Assembly: GCA_002293535.1 (NCBI GenBank)
Contig: DBDK01000003.1
Location: 215,228 to 279,227 of the forward strand
Reading direction: 5' to 3'
Source of the DNA: Alistipes sp. UBA934
Lineage (GTDB): Bacteria > Bacteroidota > Bacteroidia > Bacteroidales > Rikenellaceae
Length of the DNA: 64,000 nt
Of the stretch, positions 38,640 through 47,289 are shown in pieces. The translations under genes and the position numbers were made by a program. How positions within the stretch are numbered: position 1 is the first letter of the stretch; the number at the start of each line of letters is the position of its first letter. A model generated the notes under the pieces. The model was not told where the DNA came from. It worked only from the letters and a program-made list of their open reading frames with translations, and did no database searches.

Positions 38640-41600
38640 TTAGTTTGTTTTCTTCGTGCGCAAATTTAACTTTTTTCGTCGAAAAACATCACTTAATCTG
38701 TTAAAATCTTTTTTGTAGTAGACTCCCAGTCCGCTCTCCTGCAGTCCTTGTGTCTCATTTAGGCGGTCTATAGTTTGCGAGAAAGCTTTCAGGCGCAGGT
38801 TCCCGGCCTTGTCTATCACCCAGGTAAGGGAAACGTCTCCCGCAAGATTACTAACATTACCCGTGCCCACGCTTGCCGCCGAACGGTCGTCGATATAATT
38901 TCCTTCGATGGTTAGCATCAGTCGGTCATCCACAAAACCCGTAGAGAACCCTACGTCGAAACGATTGTTGGTAAAATTATCTTGCGGGCGGTAACGGAAA
39001 TAGATGTCGTAATCCTCGCTCGAAAGGAAGTTGCTCAGGCTGCTCGTCAGTATATCGAATCCCACTGCTCCGTTTGCCAGTGCACCCGAACTGGCGCTGC
39101 CGACCCCCGTTATGGAGTTACCCGATGCGAAACTGCCCGTCATCAGCAGCGACAGGAACTGCATACTCTTTAGTTCCTGGGTATTCATCGCATTGTTCGC
39201 CACCAACCGCGCATCCGGGTCTGCCGAGGGCAGGTCTATGTCGAAGGTTATGCCCGGCGCCGAAAGATTGTCGTGCAATTCTAATACGCAATCCACCGGA
39301 ATTGAAGAGCGCCCCGAAATAAGTGGATTGCCTTCGCCGATAAGCGGAGTAAGTGAGGTACGTACGCGATACAGGGCTCTGACATCGAGCAGTGCATCGT
39401 CCGGCGCACCGCTCCAGCGCAGTGTGCTTCCGGGTGCGATGGTGAAGTTTTTGCTTATCACATCCATCATCGAGAACTCCATCCGACCCTCGGAAATCGC
39501 ATAGTCGCCCGTCATCGTGAAGAGGTTCGTCGCAGGATTGATTCCCAGACCAATGACCCCTTCGCCGCGGGCCATTATGCCTCGTCCCAGTCGCGGGTCG
39601 ATAAGCAGATGCACCTCGGCTTCGGGGGTGACATCTATGGTGAGGTTCATATCCAGAGGCCGTCGCCGTGCAGTCCCGGTATTGCTCTGACGTTCATACA
39701 GTTGTCTCTTGCGTTCCAGTACGTTAGTTGTGTCCGGCGGAGCTCCCTGTGGCCCGGTGAAGACCACGAAATCGGACCACGAGATATTGCTCTTGGCGTT
39801 CAGTGGCAGGTGGATTTCTGTGCCTGTATTTGTTCGAGCCTGAATGTCGAGTTGTGTCCCCATCCGACCAGACCTCACCTGAAGACTTCCTGAGGCTGTG
39901 ACCTGCCCGTAGAAGGACTCGTTGGCACCCTCCCCGGTGTTGAGTGCCAGCAGGCTATTTAGTGTCGCATCTATTTCAATGCTGGGATTTTGTGGCTCGC
40001 GCAAGTCTACACTTGCCGTCATCTCGGCCGTGCCTCCGTTGGGGTCGTGCAGGGTGGTAGGTGAGAGCTCGGCTCGCGAGTCTACAATGGTTATGTGGCT
40101 ATCCGTCAGCGAGTAGGTCGCTCCTGTATATTTTAGGGTAGTTTCGAGTTGCGGCAGGTCTATTGTTCCGTCGATGCGCAGATCTTTGAGCGAACCTTTT
40201 GCCAGCAGATGGGCGTCCGCCATCCCGCTGGTATTCTCCAGAACATTGCTTAGTAGGGGATTGAGCATCGCCGCGTCGAGTTCTTCGATCGTCAGGTCGG
40301 CGGCTATTCGGGGATTTTGCAGCACCGAAGTGACCTCTACATAGCCCGTCCCACGACCTGTCACCCCCCCCTTGAGCACGTGCCCCAAAGGCGAGAGGTC
40401 GAAATTGTCGAGTCTTACCCTTAAGGTGTCAGTAGTTTGTCCTCCCAATGTGCCTGTTGCCGTAAGCCACTTCTGTCCGTCGAGTGAGAGGGCCATTTCA
40501 CGCTCTGCCGCCCGCCCGAAGAGTTTGAAATCAGGCAGATGGAACGAGCCCGAATATAGGTCGGTGCCGGATAGAAGTACGTTCAATGAGTTTGCACTGC
40601 GATCGGCACTTAGCCGAATATCTGTCATAAGCGTGCTCCCGAATTCTATAAAATCCGATTGCACCGCGAGCGAAAAGTTGTCGAGTGAGTTGCTGGCTTT
40701 AAGTTGCGCCCGACTTCCTTCGGCGATCTGTGCCTTCCCTACCAGTGCCGCCAATAACGGGTCGGCATCCTTTATCGCAAGCATCACAATTAGCTCTTCA
40801 GTATCGCCCCTGAGATCGGCGTCTGCGAATTCAGAGTTTAGCGTCAGTGCTTTTTCGTTGCGTGTTAGGTGCCCTGCAACGCTCACCAGTGGTGTCGAAA
40901 CGATTCCGTTGGCGGATGTATAAACGGCATCCAGCAGTTGGGCCGAACCCTCCAGGTTTGCTCCGCTACCACTTACCTGCGCAGTAAGATTACCATCAAG
41001 ACCGAGATATCGCCAGGGATTATGCGCAGAGAGGCTTGCCGTAAAATTGCTTACACCGTCCATTCCCCCTTCCAGCTTCCCTTCCAATGCGATATTGTTG
41101 TATGTATGTCCGCGAAACGTCAGGCTCGAAAGTTCGCCATTTGCCGTGCCGGTGACCGTGCGCCCGTCAGTAATTGCTCCTGCGACGGTAAAGTTACCCG
41201 AAGCTGCCGCGCCGCCGTTGCGATAATCTGTAAAGTCGAGCACCCCGTCAATGGCCATTTGCAAGACGTCACCCGCAAAAGTTCCCGTAAAATTAGCTTC
41301 GCCGAGATTAGTCATCGGTGCGAAAAACGGCCCAAGATCACTGCCGGTGATGGCTAAGTGCGCGATGTTCCCTTCTAAATGCGCACTCTTCAGGTCAGGT
41401 AGGCCGCGAGAAGTAAAATCCATCGACAGGCTCGTTCCCGTTCCCGTGCGCAATCCCTCTATACCTCCTGCGAGCGCTGCCAAAGGCCCCTGTATATGTG
41501 CCGAAACACCTTCGAGAGTCATTCCCAACGGCGCTGCGGCAGATATGAATAAACCTAAAAAGTCTGTCGTTAGGCGCGAATTCCGCACCGCTATGTCGAG

Positions 41601-42407
41601 CATTACGCTGTCCGCGAAATTCCTGTAGTCTTTCCAGTCCGAGTCGGGACTTACGAGACGTATATGCGGAGCGTGAATATCAAAAACCTCGACTCCCGTG
41701 AGCGCTACTTCGCCGCGCGAAACCAACAACTCGCGGGCAGAAAAATCCTTAATATCGAAACCGCTCCGTTCTTCGAACGCCAATCGATCGATTCGCATCT
41801 TGACCTGCGGCCCGTCGATGGCAAAATCCTCGATTCCCACCAGCGTGTTGTGGATCACAAAACGACTGAAATCGACCCCCTGAGCTCTCGGTGGACGATC
41901 GTCGCGTAGGAGTCCGAAAGTTATACTATCCGCCTGTATCCCGACTATGTGCATTCTGAATTTCGGGTCTGGATTTTTAGGTTTTCCACCTCGGATCGCC
42001 GTCACCAATTCTCTAATATTTACTACCCCCGTTGAGTCGCGCCTGATCCACATTTGCGCATTTTCGAGCCTCACACGCCCAAAAGTCAGCGGCTCACCCA
42101 GCAGACCCCATTCGATCACCGGCGCCACCAGCTTCGGAACGTAAAGCAGAGTGTCACCGCGGAAATCTTCGACGTAAAAACCCTCCACCTCGACACGATT
42201 GATGAGCTTAATCTCGACCCTGTCTATGGCCACCCGCGTGCCCAGTCGCTCCGATAAGTGAGCCATAAGTTTCTTGGTAGCAAGTGTTTGCACTGCAGGA
42301 ACACTGGCCAGCAGACTACCTGCAATGGGCAACACCAGCACCATTACGATCAGCGCCGAGACTACCGCCACGGTAATTTTCACTACATTTTTTATAACTT
42401 TGCCCAC
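38640..42407 (-). CDS. tamB: TamB/AsmA-like translocation and assembly protein
   Basis: About 1255 residues from a GTG at 42407. One N-terminal membrane helix, then a very long beta-rich periplasmic body of repeated short strands, and a C-terminal DUF490/TamB domain (SSLSNFLSSEDYDIYFRYRP, then NRFDVGFSTGFVDDRLMLTI). Such proteins bridge inner and outer membranes and carry lipids or assist barrel assembly. ATGs at 42461 and 42482 are rejected because the -7 box at 42429-42436 would place the transcript start downstream of them. First gene of the tamB-exbB-exbD-tonB-DUF1573-amidohydrolase run. Confidence 0.85.
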   Translation of the reverse strand: MGKVIKNVVKITVAVVSALIVMVLVLPIAGSLLASVPAVQTLATKKLMAHLSERLGTRVAIDRVEIKLINRVEVEGFYVEDFRGDTLLYVPKLVAPVIEWGLLGEPLTFGRVRLENAQMWIRRDSTGVVNIRELVTAIRGGKPKNPDPKFRMHIVGIQADSITFGLLRDDRPPRAQGVDFSRFVIHNTLVGIEDFAIDGPQVKMRIDRLAFEERSGFDIKDFSARELLVSRGEVALTGVEVFDIHAPHIRLVSPDSDWKDYRNFADSVMLDIAVRNSRLTTDFLGLFISAAAPLGMTLEGVSAHIQGPLAALAGGIEGLRTGTGTSLSMDFTSRGLPDLKSAHLEGNIAHLAITGSDLGPFFAPMTNLGEANFTGTFAGDVLQMAIDGVLDFTDYRNGGAAASGNFTVAGAITDGRTVTGTANGELSSLTFRGHTYNNIALEGKLEGGMDGVSNFTASLSAHNPWRYLGLDGNLTAQVSGSGANLEGSAQLLDAVYTSANGIVSTPLVSVAGHLTRNEKALTLNSEFADADLRGDTEELIVMLAIKDADPLLAALVGKAQIAEGSRAQLKASNSLDNFSLAVQSDFIEFGSTLMTDIRLSADRSANSLNVLLSGTDLYSGSFHLPDFKLFGRAAEREMALSLDGQKWLTATGTLGGQTTDTLRVRLDNFDLSPLGHVLKGGVTGRGTGYVEVTSVLQNPRIAADLTIEELDAAMLNPLLSNVLENTSGMADAHLLAKGSLKDLRIDGTIDLPQLETTLKYTGATYSLTDSHITIVDSRAELSPTTLHDPNGGTAEMTASVDLREPQNPSIEIDATLNSLLALNTGEGANESFYGQVTASGSLQVRSGRMGTQLDIQARTNTGTEIHLPLNAKSNISWSDFVVFTGPQGAPPDTTNVLERKRQLYERQSNTGTARRRPLDMNLTIDVTPEAEVHLLIDPRLGRGIMARGEGVIGLGINPATNLFTMTGDYAISEGRMEFSMMDVISKNFTIAPGSTLRWSGAPDDALLDVRALYRVRTSLTPLIGEGNPLISGRSSIPVDCVLELHDNLSAPGITFDIDLPSADPDARLVANNAMNTQELKSMQFLSLLMTGSFASGNSITGVGSASSGALANGAVGFDILTSSLSNFLSSEDYDIYFRYRPQDNFTNNRFDVGFSTGFVDDRLMLTIEGNYIDDRSAASVGTGNVSNLAGDVSLTWVIDKAGNLRLKAFSQTIDRLNETQGLQESGLGVYYKKDFNRLSDVFRRKKLNLRTKKTN
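42395..42402 (+). promoter_or_regulatory. -7 promoter box of tsaD
   Basis: TAACTTTG, exact TAnnTTTG, 15 bases before the tsaD ATG. It lies within the first codons of tamB on the other strand. Confidence 0.6.
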
Positions 42408-42417
42408 CGAATCAGTT

Positions 42418-43476
42418 ATGACGACTTGCAAAGATAATAAATGTCCTATAATTCTCGGCATCGAATCGTCGTGCGACGACACGTCGGCTGCTGTGTTGCA
42501 CGGTAGTGTGATGCTTTCCAGCGTTATCGCCAGCCAGCAGGTTCACGTTCGGTGGGGTGGGGTGATTCCCGAACTTGCATCGCGAGCTCATCAGCAAAAT
42601 ATTGTGCCTGTGATAGATACGGCACTCAAGGATGCAGGTGTTTCGGTGCACGATCTCGACGCCATAGCCTTCACTCGCGGCCCCGGACTTTTGGGATCAT
42701 TGCTGGTCGGGGTATCGTTCGCCAAGGGTCTCTCTCTTTCAGGCGGCGGGCGGCGGGCTGGCGAAACGATCCCGCTGGTCGAGGTCAATCACTTGCAAGG
42801 GCACATTTTATCGCACTTTATAGATTTGCCGGACAGGGAGTTACCGCATCCGGCGTTTCCTTTTCTGTGTTTGTTGGTTTCGGGGGGGCATTCTCAGATC
42901 GTTGTCGTCCGCTCGCCGCTCGATTTCGAGATTGTCGGCTCTACTATCGACGATGCGGCGGGTGAGGCGTTCGACAAATGCGCGAAAGTTATGGGCCTTC
43001 CTTATCCAGGTGGCCCTGTGATAGATAGATTGGCGGCTCAGGGCGATCCAACTCGTTTTAAGTTTGCCGAGCCGCGAGTCGGGAGCTTAGATTACAGCTT
43101 TAGCGGCCTTAAAACTTCGTTCCTGTATACCCTGCGCGATGCCGTAGCTCAGAACCCCGATTTTATTGCCGAAAACACTGCCGACCTTTGCGCGTCACTT
43201 CAACGTGCGATCGTAAATGTTTTGATGTATAAGTTGATTAAAGCAGCCAAACAGTTCGGTATTTCCGATATCGCTGCCGCCGGTGGAGTTTCTGCGAACT
43301 CAGGCCTTCGTACGGCGCTTATCGCCGAGGGCGCGAAAAAAGGTTGGCGTGTTTTTCTTCCCGAACTTCGCTTTACTACCGACAACGCTGCAATGATCGC
43401 CTCGGCCGGCCGCTTCTCCTATCTCGCCGGCCGCTTTTCAGGCCTCGACGTCACCCCCGTCACCCGTGTCGGGTAA
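42418..43476 (+). CDS. tsaD: tRNA N6-adenosine threonylcarbamoyltransferase
   Basis: Transfers the threonylcarbamoyl group to A37 of ANN-decoding tRNAs such as the tRNA-Thr in this window. 352 residues of the ASKHA fold: GIESSCDDTSAAVL (phosphate loop), IPELASRAHQQNIVPV and NHLQGHILSH with metal-binding His residues, LLVSGGHSQIV, and DNAAMIASAGR. Start ATG at 42418. The 3' end overlaps the convergent DUF5606 gene by 39 bases. Confidence 0.96.
   Translation: MTTCKDNKCPIILGIESSCDDTSAAVLHGSVMLSSVIASQQVHVRWGGVIPELASRAHQQNIVPVIDTALKDAGVSVHDLDAIAFTRGPGLLGSLLVGVSFAKGLSLSGGGRRAGETIPLVEVNHLQGHILSHFIDLPDRELPHPAFPFLCLLVSGGHSQIVVVRSPLDFEIVGSTIDDAAGEAFDKCAKVMGLPYPGGPVIDRLAAQGDPTRFKFAEPRVGSLDYSFSGLKTSFLYTLRDAVAQNPDFIAENTADLCASLQRAIVNVLMYKLIKAAKQFGISDIAAAGGVSANSGLRTALIAEGAKKGWRVFLPELRFTTDNAAMIASAGRFSYLAGRFSGLDVTPVTRVG
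42429..42436 (-). promoter_or_regulatory. -7 promoter box of the tamB operon
   Basis: The minus strand reads TATCTTTG, exact TAnnTTTG, inside codons 4-7 of tsaD. It sits 21 bases before the proposed GTG start of tamB. Confidence 0.5.
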
Positions 43477-43860
43477 CTTGAACTCCGTCATCCCTGCCGC
43501 CACTAATGCGTTGAACCACTGCACTATCTTGCGCATATCCGACGTATGCACCTGCCTTGGGTCATAGTCGGGAACCACTTCGGCAAAAGCTTTTTCTACC
43601 ACTCGTTCATCCTCCTTGTGACCCACGGTCGGTTTCCCTCCGGTTTTGGCGTAAAATGCAGTAAAAATATCTGCCAATGGTCGGTCTTCACTCTCGGTAA
43701 AGACGGTGATGTCGGTCATTGAGCTCACTCGCGCACTTGCCGGTACGTTCATTCTTTTGCCGTCGGCAAGGCTTTCCACAATCACTCCGCGTGTGCTTTG
43801 CGCCACAAATTTCCACAGTCCGGGATAGCCCGACACGGCCAGTATCTCTTTCAGTTCCAT
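43438..43860 (-). CDS. DUF5606 domain protein
   Basis: 140 residues, cytoplasmic, matching the Bacteroidota-specific DUF5606 family (N-terminus MELKEILAVSGYPGLWKFVA, then VESLADGKRMNVPASARVSS). Function unknown. Its ATG shares one base with the stop of the upstream membrane gene (TAATG), so it is translationally coupled to the Panacea pair. Its tail overlaps tsaD. Confidence 0.85.
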   Translation of the reverse strand: MELKEILAVSGYPGLWKFVAQSTRGVIVESLADGKRMNVPASARVSSMTDITVFTESEDRPLADIFTAFYAKTGGKPTVGHKEDERVVEKAFAEVVPDYDPRQVHTSDMRKIVQWFNALVAAGMTEFKLPDTGDGGDVEA

Positions 43861-44216
43861 TATTTATCGTGATCTTCCTTAATATTGAACATTCCCCTTA
43901 AAACGATAAAGGCAAGCCCCAAGATATTAGCTGTAGTTGTCGTGAGTAATGCAACGAGAACCGTATCCGAGATTTGTAGTTTAAACGCGTTATTGAGAAA
44001 AAGAATCGAAAAAGTCAAAATTAGCGAAAAGGAAACATTCCATTTAACCCAAGAAATTAATCCTTTTCTATGTCCTGTATCTTCGGCGTATCGCTTGGCT
44101 TTCTGCCAAGGTAAACCGTGTTTGTCATAATCTTCTTCTTTACTTGCCCAGAAAGGGACGATCGGTATGCGATCGAGGGAAAATTTCTCAAAATCACTTG
44201 TCGTTTTGTGTGCCAT
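43860..44216 (-). CDS. Two-helix membrane protein, candidate toxin of the Panacea pair
   Basis: 118 residues from the ATG at 44216; an upstream TTG is less likely. A charged cytoplasmic N-terminal half (KEEDYDKHGLPWQKAKRYAE) leads into two membrane helices at about 53-77 and 85-110, with a short acidic/basic tail. No family is recognised. It overlaps the Panacea gene by 23 bases and is translated after it. In Panacea (PanA) toxin-antitoxin systems the partner is a small toxin, in some cases a membrane protein, so this is the natural candidate. Toxicity is inferred from context only. Confidence 0.6.
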   Translation of the reverse strand: MAHKTTSDFEKFSLDRIPIVPFWASKEEDYDKHGLPWQKAKRYAEDTGHRKGLISWVKWNVSFSLILTFSILFLNNAFKLQISDTVLVALLTTTTANILGLAFIVLRGMFNIKEDHDK

Positions 44217-44679
44217 CCTTAACAAGTATTGTTGAGAAGTATTCTTTTATGTACTCGTCGGGTATAATCTGTCCCCATTTGAAACCGGATTGACAAGTTG
44301 TTTTTTCCCAAGGAGTGCCTGTTGCGTGTGACCATTCAGTAAGTTGGCCGGCACTCCATTTACCGAATGTGCGGAAAACTAAACTGATCAAATCTTTGAT
44401 ATCGTTGTCATTGTATATATCGTTGGTCTCGTTACATTCCGGATTGTCAAATGACACTTTTAGGAATTCATCGCGTGTTGTGGGAAACACCGGACCATAC
44501 GGCCAAGCTTGAGGATGTTCATTGGTGAGACGCTCGTTTTTAACAGATAAAAAAATTCCATAAGAGATATACAACAACTTCTGCAACTTGGTCATATTCA
44601 TTGGAATTTTGTCCTGAGAAGCTCTGCAGATAATATACTCTGCTACATCTGTGCTTTTGTATTTATACAATCCATCCAT
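44194..44679 (-). CDS. Panacea (DUF4065/SocA-like) domain protein, candidate antitoxin
   Basis: 161 residues from the ATG at 44679. Hallmarks of the Panacea/SocA/GepA domain: MTKLQKLLYISYGIFL near the N-terminus, EHPQAWPYGPVFP, and a late LTEWSHATGTPWEK. The domain is known as a promiscuous antitoxin that neutralises unrelated toxins and is also found in phage-related proteins. A -7 box TACTTTTG is 17 bases upstream. It is followed by an overlapping small membrane protein, the expected toxin partner. Confidence 0.82.
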   Translation of the reverse strand: MDGLYKYKSTDVAEYIICRASQDKIPMNMTKLQKLLYISYGIFLSVKNERLTNEHPQAWPYGPVFPTTRDEFLKVSFDNPECNETNDIYNDNDIKDLISLVFRTFGKWSAGQLTEWSHATGTPWEKTTCQSGFKWGQIIPDEYIKEYFSTILVKDGTQNDK

Positions 44680-44696
44680 AAAGTCCAAAATCAATA

Positions 44697-44704
44697 CAAA
44701 AGTA
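44697..44704 (-). promoter_or_regulatory. -7 promoter box of the Panacea operon
   Basis: The minus strand reads TACTTTTG, exact TAnnTTTG, between the radical SAM gene end and the Panacea ATG. Confidence 0.6.
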
Positions 44705-44732
44705 ATATATTTATCGAAGAATGCATCAAATT

Positions 44733-45689
44733 TTATTCCAAAATGATGGTAGAGCTATATAAATCGCCTTGATGAGCATCCATTTCGGCGAGACGTTTTT
44801 CGAGTATTGCAAGTAGTTGCTCGTTGCGTACCAACCCCCAGGCGCCGCCGAGGTGGTGACGTGGAGGGGCCTCGCCCGCAAAACGTTCTACGACAAGCGA
44901 CGGTCGCAGACGGCGCAAAATACTGATAAAGAAGTCGATATACTCTTCGAGCGGGCGGAACCGGAATTTTTCGGGAGCGGCTGTGTACTCTTCGGCCATT
45001 TGGGTACCGCGAAAAATCTGCAACTGATGGAACTTCACAGTCGTGAGCGGTAGCGAATTTATCGTCTCGGTTTGGGCCAATAGCATTTCGTCCGTTTCTC
45101 CCGGTAAGCCCAGTATAAAGTGTCCTCCCACGTGAAGCCCCCTTTCGGCCGTCATCTCCACAGCCCGCTGTGCCGTCTCGAAGTCGTGTCCGCGATTCAC
45201 CCTCCGTAACGTATCGTCGAACGTCGATTCTATTCCATATTCTATCGCAACATAATGATCCTTAGCCAGTCCTGCGAAATAATCCAGCTTCGCTTCATCG
45301 ACGCAATCGGGCCGTGTGCCTACCACGATCCCCGCCACAAGAGGATGGGCCAGCGCTTCGTCATAGACTTCTCGCAACACATCCAACGGTGCGTAAGTAT
45401 TTGAAAACGACTGAAAATAGGCTAAATATCGCTCAGCCTTGCGATATCTTCGCGCGTGAAACTCAATGCCCTCGTCTATTTGCTGCGTTATGCTCTTTTG
45501 GGGTTGGCAGTAGGAGGGGGTAAACGCATCGTTATTGCAGAAAGTGCAACCGCCAAGGGCCAAAGTCCCGTCACGATTCGGGCACGTGAAACCTGCGTTA
45601 ATGGTTACTTTTTGTACCCGCCCGCCCATTGTTTCGCGAAAATATCGCGAATAGCTGTTGAATCGTCTGTTATCTCCCCACTCGAACAT
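44733..45689 (-). CDS. TIGR01212-family radical SAM protein
   Basis: 318 residues. The iron-sulfur cluster motif is CPNRDGTLALGGCTFC near residues 36-51, the long-spaced version typical of the TIGR01212/YhcC family, followed by NDAFTPSYCQP. SAM-binding segments GTRPDCVDEAKL and HFILGLPGETDE are present. The reaction is not established for this family. The start overlaps the end of cstA by 20 bases. Confidence 0.88.
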   Translation of the reverse strand: MFEWGDNRRFNSYSRYFRETMGGRVQKVTINAGFTCPNRDGTLALGGCTFCNNDAFTPSYCQPQKSITQQIDEGIEFHARRYRKAERYLAYFQSFSNTYAPLDVLREVYDEALAHPLVAGIVVGTRPDCVDEAKLDYFAGLAKDHYVAIEYGIESTFDDTLRRVNRGHDFETAQRAVEMTAERGLHVGGHFILGLPGETDEMLLAQTETINSLPLTTVKFHQLQIFRGTQMAEEYTAAPEKFRFRPLEEYIDFFISILRRLRPSLVVERFAGEAPPRHHLGGAWGLVRNEQLLAILEKRLAEMDAHQGDLYSSTIILE

Positions 45690-47139
45690 CGCTTCGACGA
45701 AATTGTAGACAGAAAACCACGGCGATGACTATCGTTGTCACCCCGCCCAGTACGTAAGCCAACGGTCGTGACGACAGCCCTACTATAATTGGTGACAGAA
45801 ATACGTAACTCGAACAGATATAGGTCATTACTATTGCCGGAGCGACTGCCACAAGGAATGGCCCTCGCCGCCGCCACAGCCACGCTCCGATGGCCCATAG
45901 TGTGATCACGGCCAGAGCTTGGTTCATCCAGGCAAAGTAGCTCCAAATAGTTCGGAAATCCATCAGCAGTATGATGCATATTGCCCCCGCGAAGAGTGGC
46001 ACACTCACCGCAAGTCTCTTCCACAGAGGACGTTGGTCTGTGCGCGTAAAGTCTGCCACAATGAGTCTTGCCGAGCGGAAAGCCGTGTCTCCCGATGTGA
46101 TGGCTACGGCGATCACCCCGCCGATTACCAGCACAGACAGCCACGGTCCAAGAGTTGCTGTCGAGATCGCTTCCACAAGTAGCGCCGCATTATTTCCGCT
46201 CGCTGCCAACGTCTCGTTCAATCCCTGTACTCCACCCCAGAACGCCATTGCGATAGCCGCCCAGATCAGTGTGATGATGCTCTCGGTGATCATTCCGCCG
46301 AAAAACACACTCCTCGCCTCCTTTTCACTTCTGATGCAGCGTGCCACAAGTGGCGATTGCGTTGCGTGGAAACCCGATACCGCTCCGCAAGCGATGGTCA
46401 CGAATAACGTGGGTATTATGGGAAAATTGGCCGCGTCTGGCAGGTAATTGCGTAGTGATGTCAGCTCCGGAATGTCGTATCCTCCCACCATCAGTATGAC
46501 AAAAATCCCTCCGGCCATAAAAAACAGCAGGAATCCGAACACAGGATATATCCGCCCTATGAGCTTGTCTATCGGTAGCAGGGTGGCTATCACATAGTAG
46601 ATTAGTATCACCCCTATGAAGATCAAAACACTGCCACTCAGACCGTTTATTGCCATCGCATCTATCGCCGGCATTGGTATTTTCCACGCCAGAAGCTCTG
46701 CGGGTTGCGACATAAACACCGCTCCGACGAGAACCATCAGCCCCACGGAAAATACCCTCATCACCTGCTTTGTGCCCACTCCGAGGCTCTCTCCCACGAT
46801 CTCCGGCAGGCTCTTTCCGCCACTTCGTAGCGACATCACTGCGGCCATAAAGTCGTGCATCGCGCCGAACAGAATGCCTCCCAGCGTGGTCCACAGAAAA
46901 GCGACAGGACCGTATGCTGCTCCCAGTATCGCACCGAACACAGGTCCGAGTCCTGCGATGTTCAGCAGTTGGATCAGGAAAGTTTTCCATCTCGGCATAG
47001 GTACGTAATCGACACCGTCATAGAGAGTTGCCGAGGGTACGGGTTTCGTCGGGTCGATTCCGGCTACGCGTTCGAGATACCTACCGTATGTAAAATACGA
47101 ACCCACCAACAAGGCGAGACAAACAAGAAAAGTGATCAT
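45670..47139 (-). CDS. cstA: Carbon starvation protein CstA (pyruvate/peptide transporter family)
   Basis: 489-residue polytopic membrane protein with about 13 hydrophobic segments. Family motifs: TKPVPSATLYDGVDYVPMPR near the N-terminus, GPVFGAILGAAYGP, and SGFHATQSPLVARCI. CstA proteins import pyruvate or peptides during carbon limitation. It is shorter than E. coli CstA (about 700), lacking the C-terminal extension, as is usual in Bacteroidota. The -7 box lies 5 bases before the ATG. Confidence 0.92.
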   Translation of the reverse strand: MITFLVCLALLVGSYFTYGRYLERVAGIDPTKPVPSATLYDGVDYVPMPRWKTFLIQLLNIAGLGPVFGAILGAAYGPVAFLWTTLGGILFGAMHDFMAAVMSLRSGGKSLPEIVGESLGVGTKQVMRVFSVGLMVLVGAVFMSQPAELLAWKIPMPAIDAMAINGLSGSVLIFIGVILIYYVIATLLPIDKLIGRIYPVFGFLLFFMAGGIFVILMVGGYDIPELTSLRNYLPDAANFPIIPTLFVTIACGAVSGFHATQSPLVARCIRSEKEARSVFFGGMITESIITLIWAAIAMAFWGGVQGLNETLAASGNNAALLVEAISTATLGPWLSVLVIGGVIAVAITSGDTAFRSARLIVADFTRTDQRPLWKRLAVSVPLFAGAICIILLMDFRTIWSYFAWMNQALAVITLWAIGAWLWRRRGPFLVAVAPAIVMTYICSSYVFLSPIIVGLSSRPLAYVLGGVTTIVIAVVFCLQFRRSDVRVGR

Positions 47140-47144
47140 AGACG

Positions 47145-47152
47145 CAAATTTA
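47145..47152 (-). promoter_or_regulatory. -7 promoter box of cstA
   Basis: The minus strand reads TAAATTTG, exact TAnnTTTG, ending 5 bases before the cstA ATG; a nearly leaderless mRNA is expected. Confidence 0.55.
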
Positions 47153-47164
47153 GTAATATTTTTC

Positions 47165-47172
47165 TATCTTTG
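47165..47172 (+). promoter_or_regulatory. -7 promoter box of tRNA-Thr
   Basis: TATCTTTG, exact TAnnTTTG, 14 bases before the tRNA. Confidence 0.55.
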
Positions 47173-47186
47173 CGTTCTCTTATGTT

Positions 47187-47259
47187 GCCGCAATAGCTCA
47201 GTTGGTAGAGCGTTTCACTCGTAATGAAGAGGTCCCCGGTTCAAGTCCGGGTTGCGGCT
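47187..47259 (+). tRNA. tRNA-Thr (anticodon CGT)
   Basis: 73 bases folding into a full cloverleaf: acceptor GCCGCAA with TTGCGGC and discriminator T, D-stem GCTC/GAGC, anticodon stem TTTCA/TGAAG with loop CTCGTAA (CGT at 47220-47222, reading ACG), and T-arm with GGTTCAAGTCC. The 3' CCA is not encoded. A -7 box lies just upstream. Confidence 0.95.
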
Positions 47260-47289
47260 CTGAAAATCAAAGACTTACTCGCTAATTCG

